This document shows, one piece after another, positions 14,348-16,045 of a stretch of DNA of 16,045 nucleotides (the stretch's first letter is position 1; every line of letters starts with the position of its first letter). The DNA comes from Methanobacteriota archaeon (GTDB lineage: Archaea; Halobacteriota; Bog-38; Methanoflorentales; Methanoflorentaceae): NCBI GenBank assembly GCA_003170935.1, contig PMYA01000139.1, positions 1-16,045 on the forward strand. The letters run 5' to 3'. A program made the position numbers and the translations under genes. The notes under the pieces are model-generated. The model was given only the letters and a program-made list of their open reading frames with translations, ran no database searches and was not told the origin of the DNA.

Positions 14348-14706
14348 TCGCCATATTGGATGCCAATGCACTACTCATTCCGTGGAATTTTAGAGTCGAC
14401 GTGTTTGAGGAGTTAAGCAGACTGGGGTTCGTCCCCTCTACGATAGAACCAGTTCGCCGAGAATTGAACTCGCTGATGAAAAAAGGCGTTGCCGGGGCAG
14501 GAGTGGCGCTGCGCCTTTCAGCTCGATGTCAGACCATCGAAACTGAATGCGGTTCGACCGTTGACGGCCAAATACTTAACACTGCTCTTAAGTACAAGGC
14601 AGCAGTTGTAACAAATGACAAGGATCTAAAACGTGAGCTTCGTGAACACGGTCTACGCATTGTGCAGCTAAGAAACAGGAAATATTTAGAGGTCGATTTG
14701 CAATGA
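14344..14706 (+). CDS. PIN-domain protein (FCF1/Utp24-like)
   Basis: The 120-residue protein is a single PIN domain, the fold of Mg/Mn-dependent ribonucleases. The four acidic positions are visible: D6 (LDANAL), E40 (VRRELN), D74 (TVDGQI) and D92/D94 (TNDKDLK). In euryarchaeotes a PIN protein of this kind regularly sits between aIF2-gamma and Rpo7, and related proteins include the eukaryotic rRNA-processing nucleases Fcf1/Utp24. A role in rRNA maturation is therefore plausible but inferred. There is no antitoxin gene beside it, which argues against a VapC toxin. The ATG overlaps the aIF2-gamma stop by 4 bp, so translation is likely coupled. Confidence 0.88.
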   Translation: MIAILDANALLIPWNFRVDVFEELSRLGFVPSTIEPVRRELNSLMKKGVAGAGVALRLSARCQTIETECGSTVDGQILNTALKYKAAVVTNDKDLKRELREHGLRIVQLRNRKYLEVDLQ

Positions 14707-14728
14707 GCCGATGGACATGAGGGGATAG

Positions 14729-15319
14729 ATGTATAAAAAAGCGAAGTTGATTGACACGGTAAGGCTGCCACCTGAAAGGCTGGGAGAAGAGACTATAGCC
14801 GTCGTGAAAGACCTCCTGCGTGATAAGCTAGAAGGCCGAATAGACAAAACACTTGGGTCAATAATCGCTGTCACTGATGTCTTAGACATCGGTGAAGGGC
14901 GCATACTAGCGGGAGACGGTGCTATTTATTACGATGTCACGTTCACAGCGATTACTTTCAAACCAGAGTTACAGGAGATACTCGAAGGTAAAGTAGTCGA
15001 AATCGTTGAATTTGGTGCCTTTGTCGGATTAGGACCGCTCGATGGATTGCTTCACGTAAGCCAAATAGCTGACGATTATATCTCCTACGATGAAAAGAAC
15101 GCGAGACTAGTTGGAAAGGAGAGTGGAAGGGCGATTACTGAAGGGGATATGCTGCGGGCGAGGATAGTCGCGGTAAGCCTTAATGAAAGAGAACCGCGAG
15201 AGAGTAAAATTGGCCTCACTATGCGGCAAGCAGCTCTTGGAAAGGTCGATTGGCTTGTAGAAGCACGAGAAAAGGCCAAGAAAGAAGAAGAGGAAAAAAA
15301 TGGCAGAGCAAGTGTGTAA
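14729..15319 (+). CDS. rpoE1: DNA-directed RNA polymerase subunit Rpo7 (E')
   Basis: The 196-residue protein is the archaeal counterpart of eukaryotic Rpb7. With Rpo4 it forms the stalk of RNA polymerase and aids open-complex formation and RNA binding. The N-terminal tip domain opens MYKKAKLIDTVRLPPERLG. The S1 RNA-binding domain starts near 82, with EGKVVEIVEFGAFVGLGPLDGLLHVSQI (split 87-100 and 101-113) and ends with IGLTMRQ (161-167). The last 20 or so residues are a Lys/Glu-rich tail. AGGGG precedes the ATG by about 5 nt. The 3' end overlaps spt4 by 20 bp. Confidence 0.96.
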   Translation: MYKKAKLIDTVRLPPERLGEETIAVVKDLLRDKLEGRIDKTLGSIIAVTDVLDIGEGRILAGDGAIYYDVTFTAITFKPELQEILEGKVVEIVEFGAFVGLGPLDGLLHVSQIADDYISYDEKNARLVGKESGRAITEGDMLRARIVAVSLNEREPRESKIGLTMRQAALGKVDWLVEAREKAKKEEEEKNGRASV

Positions 15320-15485
15320 AACTTGTCATAGGTTTGTCGACGGAGTTGTATGTCCTGTCTGCGGATCGAGCTCACTCGGACGAGATTGGAGCGGCTACCT
15401 AATTGTAATCGACCCGAAACGCTCCGAAGTAGCCAAGCGGATGAATATCGACTTACCAGGAAGATACGCGCTTAAAGTTCGATAA
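15300..15485 (+). CDS. spt4: Transcription elongation factor Spt4 (RNA polymerase subunit E'')
   Basis: The 61-residue zinc protein pairs with Spt5 to form the processivity clamp on RNA polymerase. C6, C9, C18 and C21 form the zinc site (CKTC and CPVC), followed by the typical GRDWSGYLIVIDPKRSEVA stretch. Length is normal for archaeal Spt4. The ATG lies inside the end of the Rpo7 gene (20-bp overlap), with GAGG at 15290-15293 6 nt upstream inside the Rpo7 tail codons. The two transcription proteins are thus translated from one message. Confidence 0.95.
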   Translation: MAEQVCKTCHRFVDGVVCPVCGSSSLGRDWSGYLIVIDPKRSEVAKRMNIDLPGRYALKVR

Positions 15486-15492
15486 AGAGCGC

Positions 15493-16026
15493 ATGCTGAC
15501 CGAGAAACTGCGAGTTGAGCTGCAAAAACCATTTGGTGAGCTTTGTTCAAACGCGAATTGTGCAGAAAAGTTAAGAGTTTATAGCAAAATAGTCACTGTT
15601 GGCGATATTACAACCTACAACGTAGTGCTAGCCGGCATTGTGCCTGACGTAAGCATCATTGACGGCATCACAATGAGAGAGAGGGTACCTAATGATATTT
15701 GCAGCACGATTAGCACCGACCCACGTGTAATCTACAAGGTAAATAATCCCGCAGGCTCTATCTCATTGCAGCTATGTAATGCGATACGCAGCTCTATGGA
15801 GCGCATCGCCCGGTCTGAATTGGTTAGAATCGTTGTCAATGGAGAAGAAGATCTAGCAGTTATTCCGGCTGTCGTGGAGGCCCCTCTGGGTGCCGCCGTG
15901 GTTTATGGGCAGCCTAACAAAGGCATGGTGATCATTGCTATCACCCAAGAGAGGAAAAAAAAAGCGAAACAATTAATGCATGAGATATTGAAAATTATAC
16001 CTAAAGATTCACAAGAAAGGAGTTAG
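15493..16026 (+). CDS. GTP-dependent dephospho-CoA kinase (DUF359)
   Basis: The 177-residue protein belongs to DUF359, shown in archaea to phosphorylate dephospho-CoA with GTP, the last step of coenzyme A synthesis; it is unrelated to bacterial CoaE. Visible family segments are KIVTVGDITTYNVV (32-45), PDVSIIDGITMRE (51-63), VNNPAGSIS (83-91), VVNGEEDLAVIPA (114-126) and VVYGQPNKGMVII (136-148). The DGITMRE segment has Met where family members often have a basic residue, as far as I recall. It lies 7 bp after spt4 and 1 bp before the next gene, so it belongs to the same transcript although its pathway is metabolic. Confidence 0.9.
   Translation: MLTEKLRVELQKPFGELCSNANCAEKLRVYSKIVTVGDITTYNVVLAGIVPDVSIIDGITMRERVPNDICSTISTDPRVIYKVNNPAGSISLQLCNAIRSSMERIARSELVRIVVNGEEDLAVIPAVVEAPLGAAVVYGQPNKGMVIIAITQERKKKAKQLMHEILKIIPKDSQERS
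16018..16022 (+). promoter_or_regulatory. Shine-Dalgarno AGGAG before the last gene
   Basis: AGGAG lies 5 nt before the ATG at 16028 and within the last codons of the dephospho-CoA kinase gene, indicating coupled translation. Confidence 0.65.
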
Positions 16027-16027
16027 T

Positions 16028-16045
16028 ATGCAAATCGAATTTATC
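16028..16045 (+). CDS. rps24e: Start of probable ribosomal protein S24e, cut by the window end
   Basis: Only six codons are present, reading MQIEFI. Ribosomal protein S24e begins in much the same way (M-x-I-x-I/F), and in euryarchaeotes rps24e normally follows the dephospho-CoA kinase gene in this cluster. The call rests mainly on gene order, with weak support from the residues. Confidence 0.6.

Noticed and set aside
14344..14706. PIN protein as a VapC toxin
   Set aside because: There is no antitoxin-like gene next to it, and it sits in a conserved information-processing cluster with the coupled start typical of that housekeeping arrangement.

Overview
This window reads as chromosomal DNA from an archaeon, most likely a euryarchaeote. 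It carries glycerol-1-phosphate dehydrogenase (the defining archaeal lipid enzyme), aIF2-gamma, RNA polymerase subunit Rpo7 (E'), Spt4 (E''), an archaeal-type ProRS, a GTP-dependent dephospho-CoA kinase and the start of what synteny suggests is ribosomal protein S24e. The families DUF63, UPF0179 and MJ1487-like radical SAM also point to methanogens and their relatives. I cannot place the genus. Promoters look archaeal (TTTATATA-type boxes). Several genes start with TTG or GTG behind clear Shine-Dalgarno (SD) sequences, including the extended form GGTGATC.

Layout. Positions 1-222 are poorly explained and hold fragments of leftward open frame. From 223 to 3938 a rightward, tightly packed set encodes the two aconitase X-type subunits (probable phosphomevalonate dehydratase of the archaeal mevalonate pathway), a site-2-protease-like membrane metallopeptidase and a radical SAM protein. 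A metallophosphoesterase (4006-4647) and a long archaeal FKBP prolyl isomerase (4724-5494) follow. A convergent intergenic region rich in inverted repeats (5495-5640) separates them from two leftward genes, UPF0179 (5641-6087) and egsA (6169-7203). egsA is divergent, by only 10 bp, from DUF63 (7214-8047).

Next come proS (8105-9493), an Xaa-Pro-peptidase-like M24 protein (9627-10787), type 2 methionine aminopeptidase (10788-11657) and an AAA ATPase with an unrecognised N-terminal region (11752-13035). The right end (13124-16045) is the conserved archaeal information-processing cluster aIF2-gamma, PIN-domain protein, Rpo7, Spt4, dephospho-CoA kinase and S24e, with overlapping or nearly abutting genes.

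Two themes run through the window. One is membrane lipid building: isoprenoid precursor supply (aconitase X) and the glycerol-1-phosphate backbone (EgsA), each next to a poorly understood membrane protein (S2P-like, DUF63). The other is protein synthesis and N-terminal/proline-directed processing: ProRS, M24 peptidase, MetAP, FKBP, aIF2-gamma. I see no CRISPR array, insertion sequence, prophage, rRNA or tRNA. Most genes are ordinary housekeeping; the points of interest are uncharacterised families and their linkage, not an obvious new system.
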